From assembly GCA_945862315.1 (NCBI GenBank), contig CAMAXW010000005.1, forward strand, positions 81,890-116,634: 34,745 nucleotides of DNA, read 5' to 3'. A program made the position numbers and the translations under genes. Position 1 is the first letter of the stretch. Each line of letters opens with the position of its first letter. Source of the stretch: Klebsiella pneumoniae (GTDB lineage Bacteria > Pseudomonadota > Gammaproteobacteria > Ga0077536). Shown here one piece after another: positions 24,528 through 33,900 of this stretch. Below the pieces are notes generated by a model that searched no databases, was not told the origin of the DNA, and was given only the letters and a program-made list of their open reading frames with translations.

Positions 24528-26447
24528 ATGTTGTCTTTTCACGATGTCAGCCTGCGCCGTGGTGGCCAGGTCTTGTTCGCCGCGGTGTCATTCATCGTCC
24601 ATGCGGGCCAAAAGATTGGCCTCACGGGCGCTAATGGCGCGGGTAAGTCGAGTTTGTTTGCGCTCATTCGGGGTGAACTGGGCACTGACACCGGCGAAAT
24701 CGATCTGCCAGCCACGCTGACGTTGGCCCACGTGGCGCAGGAAACCCCGCCCGACCCCCGCGCGGCGCTGGAATATGTACTGGATGGCGACGCGGAACTG
24801 CGGTCGCTCGAAGCAGCGCTGTTGCGCGAAGAAACGGCCGGTGGCGTGCGCCTTGGCGAACTCCACGAGCGCATGGCAAGCATTGAGGGTTACGCCGCGC
24901 CAGCACGCGCGGCGAAACTCTTAAACGGTTTGGGCTTTGCCCCGGGCACACAGATGCGCCCGGTCAATGCTTTCTCCGGGGGCTGGCGCATGCGGCTAAA
25001 CCTCGCCCGAGCGCTGATGTGTCGCTCGGATCTGCTGCTGCTCGATGAACCCACCAACCACCTCGACTTAGACGCCGTCATTTGGTTGGAAGACTGGCTG
25101 CTCGCCTATCCCGGCACCTTAATCTTGATTTCCCACGACCGCGATTTTCTGGACCGTGTGGTGGGCGTTATCGCCCGCATGGAGCAAGGTGGACTCAAGC
25201 TCTACACCGGCAACTACAGCGCTTTTGAACGCGCCCGCGCCGAACAACTGGCCGGTCAACAAGCCTCCTTCGAACGCCAGCAGCGCGAAGTTGCGCATAT
25301 GCAGTCCTTTGTCGAGCGTTTTAGATATCAGGCGACCAAGGCGCGCCAAGCACAAAGTCGACTCAAAGCACTAGAACGCCTAGAACTCATCGCACCGGCG
25401 CATATCGATTCGCCCTTTAGCTTCACCTTCCTGAAACCGCGTAAATTGCCCCAGCCGCTGCTCACCCTCGAGGGCGTGACAGCGGGTTACGGCGGACAGC
25501 GCGTGTTGGATAATCTCAAACTCTCCATCGCGCCCGGCGACCGCATCGCTTTATTGGGTGCCAATGGCGCGGGCAAGTCCACGCTCATCAAGGTGCTGGC
25601 GGGCGAACTGGCCCCGCAGTCCGGCGAAATGCTGGGCGCACAGGATTTAGCCGTGGGTTACTTCGCCCAGCATCAATTGGAACAGCTAGATGCCAGTGCG
25701 AGCGCGCTCCAACATATGGAGCGTTTGGCACCGCAAGCGCGCGAACAAGAATTGCGCAATTTTTTGGGCGGATTCAATTTCCAGAACGACATGGTGATGC
25801 GCGCAGTCGGTAGTTATTCGGGAGGCGAGAAAGCCCGCCTCGTGCTGGCCATGCTGATGTATGCGCGACCCAATCTGCTGCTGCTAGACGAGCCCACCAA
25901 TCATTTGGATCTCGACATGCGCCATGCGCTGACCCTCGCCTTGCAGGATTTTGCGGGCGCGCTGGTCGTGGTGGCCCACGATCGGCATTTGTTGCGGACC
26001 ACCGCCGATACGTTGCTGCTGGTTAACAATGGGATAGCCCAAGATTGGCTGGGCGATTTGGACGACTACGCCCGTTGGTTGGGCGGCGGGCGGCGCGAAC
26101 TGCCCTGGCTGGCCCCCACGCTGGTACCCACCGTGGTCAGCCCCAATGAGCGGGGCAATGAAAAACAGCGCCGACAACAAAACGCGCAAGCGCGCACCCA
26201 GTTAAAACCACTGCGCGACGCGGTGCGGCTGGCGGAGAGCGCGTTAGAACGCGCCCAGAAAGGGCGAGCCGAACTGGCCGCCAAGCTCGCCGATCCGGAA
26301 CTCTACGAACCCACCCGCCGCGAGCAACTAAAAGCTTTGCTGATGGACAAAGCCCGCGTGGAAATGCAAATCGATGCGGCTGAAAGCGCGTGGCTGACCC
26401 ACAGCGAAGCCTTGGAATTAGCCGAGCAGGCGGCGATCGTCGGCTAG
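24528..26447 (+). CDS. yheS: ABC-F family ATPase (YheS type)
   Basis: This 639-residue soluble protein has two ABC ATPase domains and no membrane segment. The first has Walker A GANGAGKSS (residues 34-42), signature FSGGWRMRL and Walker B LLLLDEPTNHLD; the second has GANGAGKST (from about 344), YSGGEKARL and LLLLDEPTNHLD. Between them is the charged linker (RYQATKARQAQSRLKALERLE) that contacts the tRNA and peptidyl-transferase region in ABC-F proteins. A C-terminal coiled coil of Arg/Ala/Glu-rich helices follows. Length and order match E. coli YheS. Role in translation is known for the family; the specific trigger for this member is not. Confidence 0.94.
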   Translation: MLSFHDVSLRRGGQVLFAAVSFIVHAGQKIGLTGANGAGKSSLFALIRGELGTDTGEIDLPATLTLAHVAQETPPDPRAALEYVLDGDAELRSLEAALLREETAGGVRLGELHERMASIEGYAAPARAAKLLNGLGFAPGTQMRPVNAFSGGWRMRLNLARALMCRSDLLLLDEPTNHLDLDAVIWLEDWLLAYPGTLILISHDRDFLDRVVGVIARMEQGGLKLYTGNYSAFERARAEQLAGQQASFERQQREVAHMQSFVERFRYQATKARQAQSRLKALERLELIAPAHIDSPFSFTFLKPRKLPQPLLTLEGVTAGYGGQRVLDNLKLSIAPGDRIALLGANGAGKSTLIKVLAGELAPQSGEMLGAQDLAVGYFAQHQLEQLDASASALQHMERLAPQAREQELRNFLGGFNFQNDMVMRAVGSYSGGEKARLVLAMLMYARPNLLLLDEPTNHLDLDMRHALTLALQDFAGALVVVAHDRHLLRTTADTLLLVNNGIAQDWLGDLDDYARWLGGGRRELPWLAPTLVPTVVSPNERGNEKQRRQQNAQARTQLKPLRDAVRLAESALERAQKGRAELAAKLADPELYEPTRREQLKALLMDKARVEMQIDAAESAWLTHSEALELAEQAAIVG

Positions 26448-26455
26448 TTGTACGG

Positions 26456-26474
26456 GGCGCGAATTAGGCGCCCT
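26456..26474 (+). terminator. Hairpin after the ABC-F gene
   Basis: GGGCGC and GCGCCC form a perfect 6-bp stem with a 7-base loop, 8 bases after the stop. There is no T-run, but the position in a 74-bp convergent gap is right for a terminator. Confidence 0.4.
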
Positions 26475-26484
26475 AAGGTGATCA

Positions 26485-26510
26485 GGGTGGCCGCCGCACG
26501 CTGCACCCTA
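26485..26510 (-). terminator. Hairpin after the SRPBCC gene
   Basis: AGGGTG and CACCCT form a 6-bp stem around 14 bases in the same convergent gap, near the 3' end of the minus-strand gene. It lacks a clear T-run on the minus strand. Confidence 0.3.
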
Positions 26511-26521
26511 AATCTAAAACT

Positions 26522-26986
26522 TCAATACGGACTTTCCCCCGGCTTGCGCCCAAGGGCGTAGGCCTTTTCAATATTATCCATAAACAGGCCATAGAAATCG
26601 CGCAGCAGCGGATCCATCTGCGCCGCGGGCAAGGCCCCTTCGGTGTAATGCCCCTCCCAGGTGATCAGCGTGCTCCCCGGGGTGACCTCGGCGAACTGCA
26701 CCACCGCCACATAATCCAGCATCGGCAAGGGGTAGTTTTCGACGATCGAGTAGACGATGACCGTGGGTGCAATGGCCACATCCAGACGTTCGATAATCTG
26801 CCCGGCCACCCCCATCTCCGGCTTGAAACGCGCAAAGCGCCGGGCGCCAATATGGCTGCCCTCGCAGTGGAACTCGGTAAGGTTGCCGGGAGGGTGTAGC
26901 CGGTCGAGCGCACCAAAGTCAGCAAGCCAAGCCCAACAGTAATCGCGGGGGGCTTTGAGCGTGCGTTGTAGCGTGGCAATTGGCAT
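26522..26986 (-). CDS. SRPBCC family protein
   Basis: The 154-residue protein has the START/Bet v 1-like pattern: the N-terminal strand MPIATLQRTLKAPRDYCWAWLADF, FHCEGSHIGARRFARF, ERLDVAIAPTVIVYSIVENYPLPMLDYVAVVQF, STLITWEGHYT and a long C-terminal helix (DPLLRDFYGLFMDNIEKAYAL). These domains bind hydrophobic ligands in a cavity. The open frame extends to 27154 inside hyuB, but the family fold begins at this methionine. It is 67 bp downstream of hyuB on the same strand, so a link with that pathway is likely, perhaps as ligand binder or cyclase; this is inference. Confidence 0.88.
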   Translation of the reverse strand: MPIATLQRTLKAPRDYCWAWLADFGALDRLHPPGNLTEFHCEGSHIGARRFARFKPEMGVAGQIIERLDVAIAPTVIVYSIVENYPLPMLDYVAVVQFAEVTPGSTLITWEGHYTEGALPAAQMDPLLRDFYGLFMDNIEKAYALGRKPGESPY

Positions 26987-27053
26987 GGATAAACCTCTGT
27001 GTTCAAAAAAAATTACGGGTCGCCGGTAGTCGCGGCGACCTCCACTGGGCGGA

Positions 27054-29063
27054 CTAAACTGACGCCGCCGCCAAATAGGCCGCTTCGTCAAAGCATGCCG
27101 GATAATCGAAGTCGCTGACTGTGATCTGGCCGCGGCGAATGAGTTGTTCGGCATGCGCTCCGCGGTTGATCATTTTCAGGGGTGGCCGGCTGGCGCGGCG
27201 CGCGGCGCGCAAGGCGTGGGTCGCGCTGTCGTCCACCTCCCAACCCCGACGCAAATCCGCAACGGGGATCAGCACCACGCCGTAGTCGTCACGTGCGCTC
27301 TGTAGAGACACTAGCCCACGCTGCACGTCGAGGCGCACCCAGTCTGCCACCCGCGCCAACGGATCGCCCCAGCCGCCACCACCGGGCGTGAGGATGCGCA
27401 CGATGTCGCCGGCTTTCACCGGCACCGCCTCGCGCTTGTACAGAATTTGCTGGGCGTGGGGTGTTTCGGGGTTGATGAGCGCCCCACCCGAGCGACCTGC
27501 CATGCCGCCGTTGACCCCAAAACACGAAAAAATGGTCCGATAGGAGACCGTCAAAAAATGCCCATCCACGAGAATCTCGACGTCTTTCAAATAACCCAAA
27601 CCGCCCCGGTAAGCACCCGGCCCGCCGGAATCGGGGAACATCCCCACGCGATGGACGATAACTGGGAAGCGCTGTTCAATAAACTCGGTGGGCAGATTTT
27701 TAGAGTCTGGGACTAAATCGACGGTGTCCGTACCGTCGGCAAAGGGCCGTCCGCCGGAACCGGCCCCAAAAATTTCACGATATAAAAAATCCCGCCCCTC
27801 AAGGTCTTTGCCATAGAACCCATAGAGCTGGATGCACTGCGAATCACCCACCATCTGGCCGTTAGTGGCTTTCGCCATGGCGGCCATATAGGCCCCGATC
27901 ATGCGCAGCATGCAATCCATGCGATCAGCACCGGCGGCAGGATATTCCGCAGAGAGCACCGTGCGTGGCGGCAAATACGCCTTAAATACCCGCGTAAGAC
28001 CTTCGTTAACAATCATCCCGGGCACTTGGGCCTTCACAAAACCGCCCAGCCATTTGGCATAGTGACGACCGTCCATCACCCAATTCACCGGGCCTGGGAC
28101 TTGCGGATCGGTGCCCGCAAAGTCGACCACGATTTTCTGCGGGTCTTTACGAATCGTGAGCATGATCTTCACGGGCCGATCGAGATCGATGCCGTCGGTT
28201 TCTAGAAAATCTTCGCCCACATATTCGCCGTTAGGAATATGCGGTAGCGCGACTTCACGCACGATTTCTTCGCAGCGGTCCATGATGCGATAGAACGCCG
28301 CCTCCACCGTATCCGTGCCGTAGCGCCGGCACAGTTCCTCGACTCTGCGTTGAATGATGCGGGTAGCGCCCACAAAGGCATCGATATCCCCGCGTAAGTC
28401 CTCGGGATACCGGCTGTTGCGCAGGATAATCTTCCAAGCATCTTCGTTGCGCACGCCTCGGGCATAGAATTTGAAGGGCGGCACTTGAATGCCTTCTTCA
28501 AAGACGGTGGTCGCCGTCAAGGGCCAGCTGCCCGCCACTTTACCGCCCACATCATTGCAGTGTCCGAATACCTGCGAAAATCCAATGAGGCGGCCAGCGG
28601 AGAAAATGGGTACGACCACACAGAAATCTGGCAGATGTCCAATCGTACCGCTCGACTCGTGAATATCGTTGTAGAGGTAAACATCGCCCTCGTGTATGTC
28701 CTCTAGCGCGTAATAGTTCCGAATGGGATCGGCCGTCGCCGCCCACGACACGCGGGTCACACTGTTGCAGTCCACCGTATTCAGCGACGCGCGATAGTCG
28801 TGTTGCTCACGCACGATGGTTGAGACTGCAGTGCGTTCAACCGCGGCTTCGCCTTCGTCTATGGCCGCTTCGAGTGCCCATTCCAGGACGTCCAGCGTGA
28901 CGCTATCGAGGCTGTCTTTGAGCGCCAGAATGCGTGGCCAATGCTCGTCATCGCGGGTAAAACTGGCCTTGCGCATGGGCGCGTAAGCGCCGCTTAAATA
29001 GCGGGATTCGTCGAAAATCTCGACCGCCTCGGGGCTTTTTTGCGGGCTAATCTGTGCTGACAT
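27054..29063 (-). CDS. hyuB: Hydantoinase B / oxoprolinase family subunit
   Basis: The 669-residue protein matches the large B subunit family: DVLEWALEAAIDEGEAAVERTAVSTIVREQHDY is the N-terminal conserved region, then DVYLYNDIHESSGTIGHLPDF, IVVDFAGTDPQVPGPVNW, MFPDSGGPGAYRGGLG, and GDIVRILTPGGGGWGDPL near the C-terminus. With subunit A it makes an ATP-dependent enzyme that opens cyclic amides such as N-methylhydantoin or 5-oxoproline, or carboxylates ketones (acetone and acetophenone carboxylases); substrate is not predictable here. The start has AGGAGG ten bases upstream, partly overlapping the hyuA stop. Confidence 0.94.
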   Translation of the reverse strand: MSAQISPQKSPEAVEIFDESRYLSGAYAPMRKASFTRDDEHWPRILALKDSLDSVTLDVLEWALEAAIDEGEAAVERTAVSTIVREQHDYRASLNTVDCNSVTRVSWAATADPIRNYYALEDIHEGDVYLYNDIHESSGTIGHLPDFCVVVPIFSAGRLIGFSQVFGHCNDVGGKVAGSWPLTATTVFEEGIQVPPFKFYARGVRNEDAWKIILRNSRYPEDLRGDIDAFVGATRIIQRRVEELCRRYGTDTVEAAFYRIMDRCEEIVREVALPHIPNGEYVGEDFLETDGIDLDRPVKIMLTIRKDPQKIVVDFAGTDPQVPGPVNWVMDGRHYAKWLGGFVKAQVPGMIVNEGLTRVFKAYLPPRTVLSAEYPAAGADRMDCMLRMIGAYMAAMAKATNGQMVGDSQCIQLYGFYGKDLEGRDFLYREIFGAGSGGRPFADGTDTVDLVPDSKNLPTEFIEQRFPVIVHRVGMFPDSGGPGAYRGGLGYLKDVEILVDGHFLTVSYRTIFSCFGVNGGMAGRSGGALINPETPHAQQILYKREAVPVKAGDIVRILTPGGGGWGDPLARVADWVRLDVQRGLVSLQSARDDYGVVLIPVADLRRGWEVDDSATHALRAARRASRPPLKMINRGAHAEQLIRRGQITVSDFDYPACFDEAAYLAAASV

Positions 29064-29076
29064 GATGGAATGCCTC

Positions 29077-31143
29077 CTACGCCTGCTGAATGACGATAAT
29101 TTGGCCGACTTCGTCTAGTGATGCGCACCAGCCGGGTTCAACCACCAAAGTGGCATCGTATTGTTCGATCACGGCTGGGCCCTCGAGCGGCACGCCGACG
29201 GGCGCACGCGCACGTGCATAGACCGGCAGGTCGCATTCTCCCAGACCCCGAAAAACGCCCCGCCGCACGGTGATCAAAGCACCCGGCCAAGTACAACCGT
29301 CACGCCGCTCGACGGCTGTTTGGGGACGCGGAAACAGCCCAAAGCCCGTCGCCCCGATATTCACGATTTCCACCGGCTGACGCCCTTCATACTCATAACC
29401 GAAGCGATCGTCGTGGGCCCGATGGAAAGACTTAATGGCGTTACGCACCGCCGCCTCACTGAGACTGGCATCCAGCACCGTGACCGGCACCCGAACTTCG
29501 TAGGCTTGTCCGACATAGCGCAGATCAGCGAAGGCGGTGATCGCGGTGTGCTGCGGTCCAAAACCTTCACGTTCGAGATCCCCTAGCACCTGCTGGTAAA
29601 CACCTGAGAATTCCCGCAGCAAGCGGGGTAAATCGAGCCGGTCTTCGCGTTGCACATCGGTGACCACACGGTCCGATCGGACGTCCGTGGAGAGCAAGCC
29701 TTCGGCGGACGTCACGCCCGGAGCGGGTGGCACAATCAGGGTCTTAATGCCCAGTGAGTCTGCGACCGGGCAGGCGTTCAGTCCGCCCGCGCCACCAAAA
29801 GCCATTAACGCGTAGTCCCGCGGGTCGCGTCCACGCTTCACCGAGACCACGTTGATGCCTTGGGCGATATTGGTCGTCGCGAGATCGAGGATGCCCAGGG
29901 CGGCGTCCTCCACGCTCAGGCCTAGCGCCTGCGCAATGTGCTCGTCGATGGCACGCCGGGCCGCCGCCACATCCAAGGTGATAGCCCCCTCCAGCAGATA
30001 GGGCGAAACCCGCCCAAGCACCAGATGCGCATCGGTGAGCGTGGGCACCGTGCCACCGCGCCCATAGCACGCCGGTCCTGGCGCTGCGCCCGCACTCCGT
30101 GGCCCCACGCGCAGGCTGCGGCCAGCAGCAAGCCACGCAATAGAGCCCCCGCCCGCGCCCACGGTGTGCATGTCGATCATGGGGGTTTTAATGTTGTAGA
30201 CGTCGATGCGTCCTTCCGTGAGCATATTGGGCACACCCTGATCGATCAGACAGATATCGGTAGAGGTACCGCCGATATCGATCGTGATGAGATTGGGATG
30301 ACCGGCGGCGCGCCCGTAATAGGTGGCGGTGACGATGCCCGCTGCGGGCCCCGAAAGCACCGCCGCAATAGGCTGTGGCGCCATCTCCGTCGCGCGGATA
30401 ATGCCGCCGCTGGATTTCATCACGTAGAGCTTGGCGGCGATCCCCGCGGTCTCGAGCCGGCTCTGCAAATTATCCAAATAGCGCGTGACCAACGGCATCA
30501 GGCCGGTGTTGAGACAGGTACTCAAGGTCCGCTCATATTCGCGATATTCGCGGATGACGTCGGAGGAAATAGACACAAAGCAATCAGGGTGCTCGGCCAG
30601 AATGAGTTCGCGGGCCCGGCGTTCGTGGGCCGGATTGCGATAGGAGTGGATAAACGACACCGCGATGGCCACCAGCCCCATGGCACGGAAATCCCGCGCG
30701 CTGGCGCGCACCGCTTCCTCATCGAGGGGGGTGTGTTCCTCTCCCCGAAAATTGAGCCGACCCGGCACCTCGCGAACGAGTTCCAGCGGCACCACGCGGG
30801 GTGGTTTCAACCACCAAGTAATATCGCCGAAGTCGCCGGGAACGGTCTGCCGCCCGACTTCCAGCATCTCGCGGTAGCCCTGCGTCACGATTAAACCCAA
30901 CGGGGCATAGTTGGATTCCAAAATGGCATTGGTGGCCACCGTCGTGCCGTGACTAATGAAATGAACCTCGCTCACCGGCACACCGATTTCGCTGAGCAGC
31001 TCGCGGATGCCGTTAGTGAAAGCCCGGGAAGGATCGTCGGGCGTGGACGAGGTCTTGCGCGCGAATCGTTGCCCGGTCGCCTCGTTTACCGCGACCACAT
31101 CGGTGAAAGTACCACCGGTATCTACCCCTATGCGCCACCCCAT
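29077..31143 (-). CDS. hyuA: Hydantoinase A / oxoprolinase family subunit
   Basis: The 688-residue protein has the ASKHA-type ATP-binding features of hydantoinase A: IGVDTGGTFTDVVAV at the N-terminus, HGTTVATNAILE, then ITIDIGGTSTDICLID, and HTVGAGGGSIAWL, AFGGAGGLNACPVA and the C-terminal EGPAVIEQYDATLVVEPG. It pairs with hyuB, which begins 13 bases after its stop. Known members hydrolyse ATP to phosphorylate or activate the cyclic substrate. AAGGAGG lies seven bases before the ATG, a strong ribosome binding site. The 239-bp gap to the amidase has no gene; a small GC hairpin is at 31354-31369. Confidence 0.94.
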   Translation of the reverse strand: MGWRIGVDTGGTFTDVVAVNEATGQRFARKTSSTPDDPSRAFTNGIRELLSEIGVPVSEVHFISHGTTVATNAILESNYAPLGLIVTQGYREMLEVGRQTVPGDFGDITWWLKPPRVVPLELVREVPGRLNFRGEEHTPLDEEAVRASARDFRAMGLVAIAVSFIHSYRNPAHERRARELILAEHPDCFVSISSDVIREYREYERTLSTCLNTGLMPLVTRYLDNLQSRLETAGIAAKLYVMKSSGGIIRATEMAPQPIAAVLSGPAAGIVTATYYGRAAGHPNLITIDIGGTSTDICLIDQGVPNMLTEGRIDVYNIKTPMIDMHTVGAGGGSIAWLAAGRSLRVGPRSAGAAPGPACYGRGGTVPTLTDAHLVLGRVSPYLLEGAITLDVAAARRAIDEHIAQALGLSVEDAALGILDLATTNIAQGINVVSVKRGRDPRDYALMAFGGAGGLNACPVADSLGIKTLIVPPAPGVTSAEGLLSTDVRSDRVVTDVQREDRLDLPRLLREFSGVYQQVLGDLEREGFGPQHTAITAFADLRYVGQAYEVRVPVTVLDASLSEAAVRNAIKSFHRAHDDRFGYEYEGRQPVEIVNIGATGFGLFPRPQTAVERRDGCTWPGALITVRRGVFRGLGECDLPVYARARAPVGVPLEGPAVIEQYDATLVVEPGWCASLDEVGQIIVIQQA

Positions 31144-31353
31144 GCGAGCCTCCTTTCTTGATTACCACCGGCGTGCTCACGCCCGTGCGTTGCCAGTATT
31201 TTTTTTAAGTAACGCCCCGCGTACAGTTTTTGATGTCACCAAGGCTATCACGCACTCGGGTGGCGGCTAGTCCTCATTTGGAGGAAACCGCGCGGGTGAT
31301 CCCAGTGCTACTTCCGCACCCTACAAAACGCCGCACGGCCGTACCCCATGGCC

Positions 31354-31369
31354 CCCAGCGCCAGCTGGG
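31354..31369 (-). terminator. Hairpin after the amidase gene
   Basis: CCCAGC and GCTGGG form a perfect 6-bp stem with a 4-base loop, 13 bases past the amidase stop. There is no T-run. hyuA lies downstream on the same strand, so it could only partly separate the transcripts. Confidence 0.3.
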
Positions 31370-31382
31370 CGACGGTAGCCGC

Positions 31383-32804
31383 TTAACGCACCAGCGGACG
31401 CCGCGCCCGCCACGGTGCGTCCGCTTCCAACTGCGCGGCCAGCCGAAACAACGTGGCTTCCTCGGCGTAGCGACCCATCAACTGCACCCCGACCGGCAAA
31501 CCCTCGGGGGTCCAGTGCAGCGGCAAACTAATCGCGGGCTGTCCCGTAATATTGGCCACCGCCGTGAAGCGCGGCAGATCGCTCATGCGTTCGGTAGCCT
31601 GTCTGGGGTGTTGGGGATCAAAATCAAACCACCCTAGCGGTTGGGGCGGCTGGGTTGTGGTCGGCGTAAGCCACACGTCGTAACGCGTAAAAAACGGCGC
31701 AATTTCACGCGCCATGCGCTGCATGTCTTGGATGGCGAGAAAGAGGTCGGAGGGCCGGCGTTCGGCGTCGAAAGAAAACATTTTCCAAGTGTGGGCTTCA
31801 AAATCCTCGCGCTTGGGTTCACGACCAATACGCCGTGACCAATCGCGGATGGCCCAAGCCACCATCGCCAACCAAATGGTCGTGAAGAAATCATTGAACT
31901 GCTCCGCCGATACCTGCGGCGTGGCCTCTTCCACGTGATGGCCTAAGGCTTCCAAACGCCGCGCCACGGCTTGCGCTGCGCGCTGGCACTCCGGGTGTAC
32001 CGGCGTGCCAGTCAGGGGGGACAGGCTTAAGGCAATGCGCAAACGGCCGGGCGCGACACCCACCTCTTCGGCGAACGGGCGCGGTGGTGACGCCACGCAG
32101 TAGGGCGCACCCGGATCTGCACCCGCGGTACAGTCCAAAATGGCGGCGCTGTCTAACACCGTGTGGGTGACCACGTGTTCGCAAATAAGCCCTGCCCCCA
32201 TGTCGCCGTAGTCAGGCCCCAATGGGTTGCGGCCGCGAGTGGGTTTCAAACCCACCAAGCCGCACCAAGCGGCGGGCAGACGAATGGACCCACCACCATC
32301 GTTGGCGTGGGCCGCAGCCGTCATGCCGGCCGCCACCGCCGAGGCCGAACCGCCCGACGATCCGCCGCAGGAATACAGGGGATTCCACGGATTGCCGGTT
32401 TTACCAAATAGTTCCGGTTCGGTGGTGGGCTTGGAGGCAAACTCCGGGGTGTTCGTCTTGCCCACAATCACAAAACCCGCCCGGCGATAACGCGCCACCA
32501 GTTCGCTGTCGCGCGGGGAAATATAATGCTGTAAGAAACGCGAGCCTTCGGTCATGCGCGTCCCGGCATACTCGGCCAGCATGTCTTTGAGCAGCAGCGG
32601 CACACCCGCAAAAGGCGCCCCGGCGGGCAACTCGCTTAAGCTGGCACGGGCGCGTTCGGCCAGCGGCAAAATGACCGCATTCACTTGCGGGTTGAGCCGC
32701 TCGATCGCCGCCAAAGAAGCCTCCAACATTTCGCTGGCCGACACGGCCCCCTCACGAATAAGCCGTGCTTGTTCCACGGCGCTGTAACGCATGAGCTCGT
32801 CCAT
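31383..32804 (-). CDS. Amidase (amidase-signature family)
   Basis: The 473-residue protein has the amidase-signature Ser-cisSer-Lys triad region: the lysine in [17 protein letters not shown], and the Gly/Ser-rich [16 protein letters not shown] followed by [23 protein letters not shown]. The C-terminal part has [12 protein letters not shown] and [27 protein letters not shown], also typical. These enzymes hydrolyse amides to acid and ammonia; substrate unknown. I chose the ATG at 32804, which has AAGGAG six bases upstream; the frame is open 23 codons earlier. It is the first minus-strand gene of the hydantoinase region, which suggests a shared amide-catabolic role, although the glutamyl-tRNA amidotransferase GatA is a relative to exclude. 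Confidence 0.93.
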   Translation of the reverse strand: MDELMRYSAVEQARLIREGAVSASEMLEASLAAIERLNPQVNAVILPLAERARASLSELPAGAPFAGVPLLLKDMLAEYAGTRMTEGSRFLQHYISPRDSELVARYRRAGFVIVGKTNTPEFASKPTTEPELFGKTGNPWNPLYSCGGSSGGSASAVAAGMTAAAHANDGGGSIRLPAAWCGLVGLKPTRGRNPLGPDYGDMGAGLICEHVVTHTVLDSAAILDCTAGADPGAPYCVASPPRPFAEEVGVAPGRLRIALSLSPLTGTPVHPECQRAAQAVARRLEALGHHVEEATPQVSAEQFNDFFTTIWLAMVAWAIRDWSRRIGREPKREDFEAHTWKMFSFDAERRPSDLFLAIQDMQRMAREIAPFFTRYDVWLTPTTTQPPQPLGWFDFDPQHPRQATERMSDLPRFTAVANITGQPAISLPLHWTPEGLPVGVQLMGRYAEEATLFRLAAQLEADAPWRARRPLVR

Positions 32805-33145
32805 AAGTACTCCTTGGGTGGCGGCGGTAGGGCCCGCGCGAATGGGAGGGAGTGAGCGGGCAAGCCGCCGCACCGATTTGTGTACCGACTATAAAACATG
32901 CCGGAGGTAGAAACTCCGCCCAAACAGGTGATAACCGCTGGAGAGCACGGCGACCTGACAATCGACAAAACCCACCCGACCAAACCGCGTGGGCGCTGAC
33001 GACAGTCTTGTCTAGCGCGCCCGAAGCGGCAATCATGCAGGGCTAACGCAGCGCTGGCGGGCACGCCTACGCCGATCGCGCCGCAGACACGGGCCAACTC
33101 ACGCCGGCCCGTCCAAAGACCGCTAACTCACGGGACTCCTACACA
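32805..33145. other. Divergent gap between amidase and yebC
   Basis: The 341-bp gap holds the promoters of two divergent genes, but none is clear. TATAGT at about 32888-32893 read on the minus strand could be a -10 box for the amidase; no matching -35 box is visible. GGAG and CTCC form a tiny inverted repeat near 32902-32916. The half next to yebC is GC-rich and holds nothing I recognise. Confidence 0.35.
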
Positions 33146-33868
33146 ATGGGACGCATGTTCGAAACGCGTAAGCACACCATGTTCGCCCGCTGGGACCGCA
33201 TGGCCAAACAGTTCAGCCGGGTGGGCAAAGATATTACGATCGCAGTCCGTCAGGGTGGCCCCGACCCCGCGAATAATCCCACGTTGCGCCGTGTGATCCA
33301 GAACGGACGCGCGGTCAACATGCCCAAAGACAAAATTGAAACCGCCATCAAGCGCGCCTCCGGTAAAGATGCAACCGACTATGAGGTCGTCGTTTATGAA
33401 GGCTACGCGCCCCATGGGGTCGCGGTCTTGATCGAGACGGCCACGGACAACCCGGTGCGCACCGTCGCGAGCGTGCGGGCGGCGTTCAATAAATTTGGCG
33501 GCAATATTGGCATCAGCGGTAGCGTGGCGTTCATGTTCAAGCGCATGGGTGTGTTCCGGATCAATCCGGCGGGCTTAGATGCTGACGATCTGGAACTCTA
33601 CCTCATCGATTTTGGCTTGGAAGAAATGGGCGAAGGGCGCGGCCCCAAAGACGAACCTCAGTGGGTGGCGCGCTGTCTTTTTGCAGATTTCGGTCTGCTG
33701 CAAAAAGCCTTAGAAGAGCGCGGCATTACGCCGATTTCCGCCGAGCATGAATATCTGTGTATCACCCATACCGACTTGCCCGAAGAGCAGGCCAAAGAAG
33801 TGTTGGAACTCATCGATAAACTCGAACAAGACGACGACGTCCAAAACGTCTATCACACGCTCGCCTGA
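33146..33868 (+). CDS. YebC/PmpR/TACO1 family protein (paralogue type)
   Basis: The 240-residue protein has the YebC family pattern: N-terminal [30 protein letters not shown] is interrupted by family-variable residues, then [82 protein letters not shown] and a C-terminal [27 protein letters not shown]. It is the variant starting MGR(x)FE.RK and not the MAGHSKW form found beside ruvC, so it is likely the second YebC of this organism. Family members bind the ribosome and relieve stalling on proline-rich stretches, or act as regulators. No good Shine-Dalgarno precedes the ATG. Confidence 0.92.
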   Translation: MGRMFETRKHTMFARWDRMAKQFSRVGKDITIAVRQGGPDPANNPTLRRVIQNGRAVNMPKDKIETAIKRASGKDATDYEVVVYEGYAPHGVAVLIETATDNPVRTVASVRAAFNKFGGNIGISGSVAFMFKRMGVFRINPAGLDADDLELYLIDFGLEEMGEGRGPKDEPQWVARCLFADFGLLQKALEERGITPISAEHEYLCITHTDLPEEQAKEVLELIDKLEQDDDVQNVYHTLA

Positions 33869-33900
33869 GGTGAGTGCACCCTGTAAGGAATGATGCTGCG

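Noticed and set aside
29938-30894. A 318-codon open frame antisense to hyuA
   Set aside because: It is a shadow of the strongly supported hyuA frame in GC-rich DNA and has no domain of its own.
31383-32804. Amidase as GatA of the tRNA-dependent amidotransferase
   Set aside because: No gatB or gatC is adjacent, and the context is hydantoinase genes, so a catabolic amidase is more likely.
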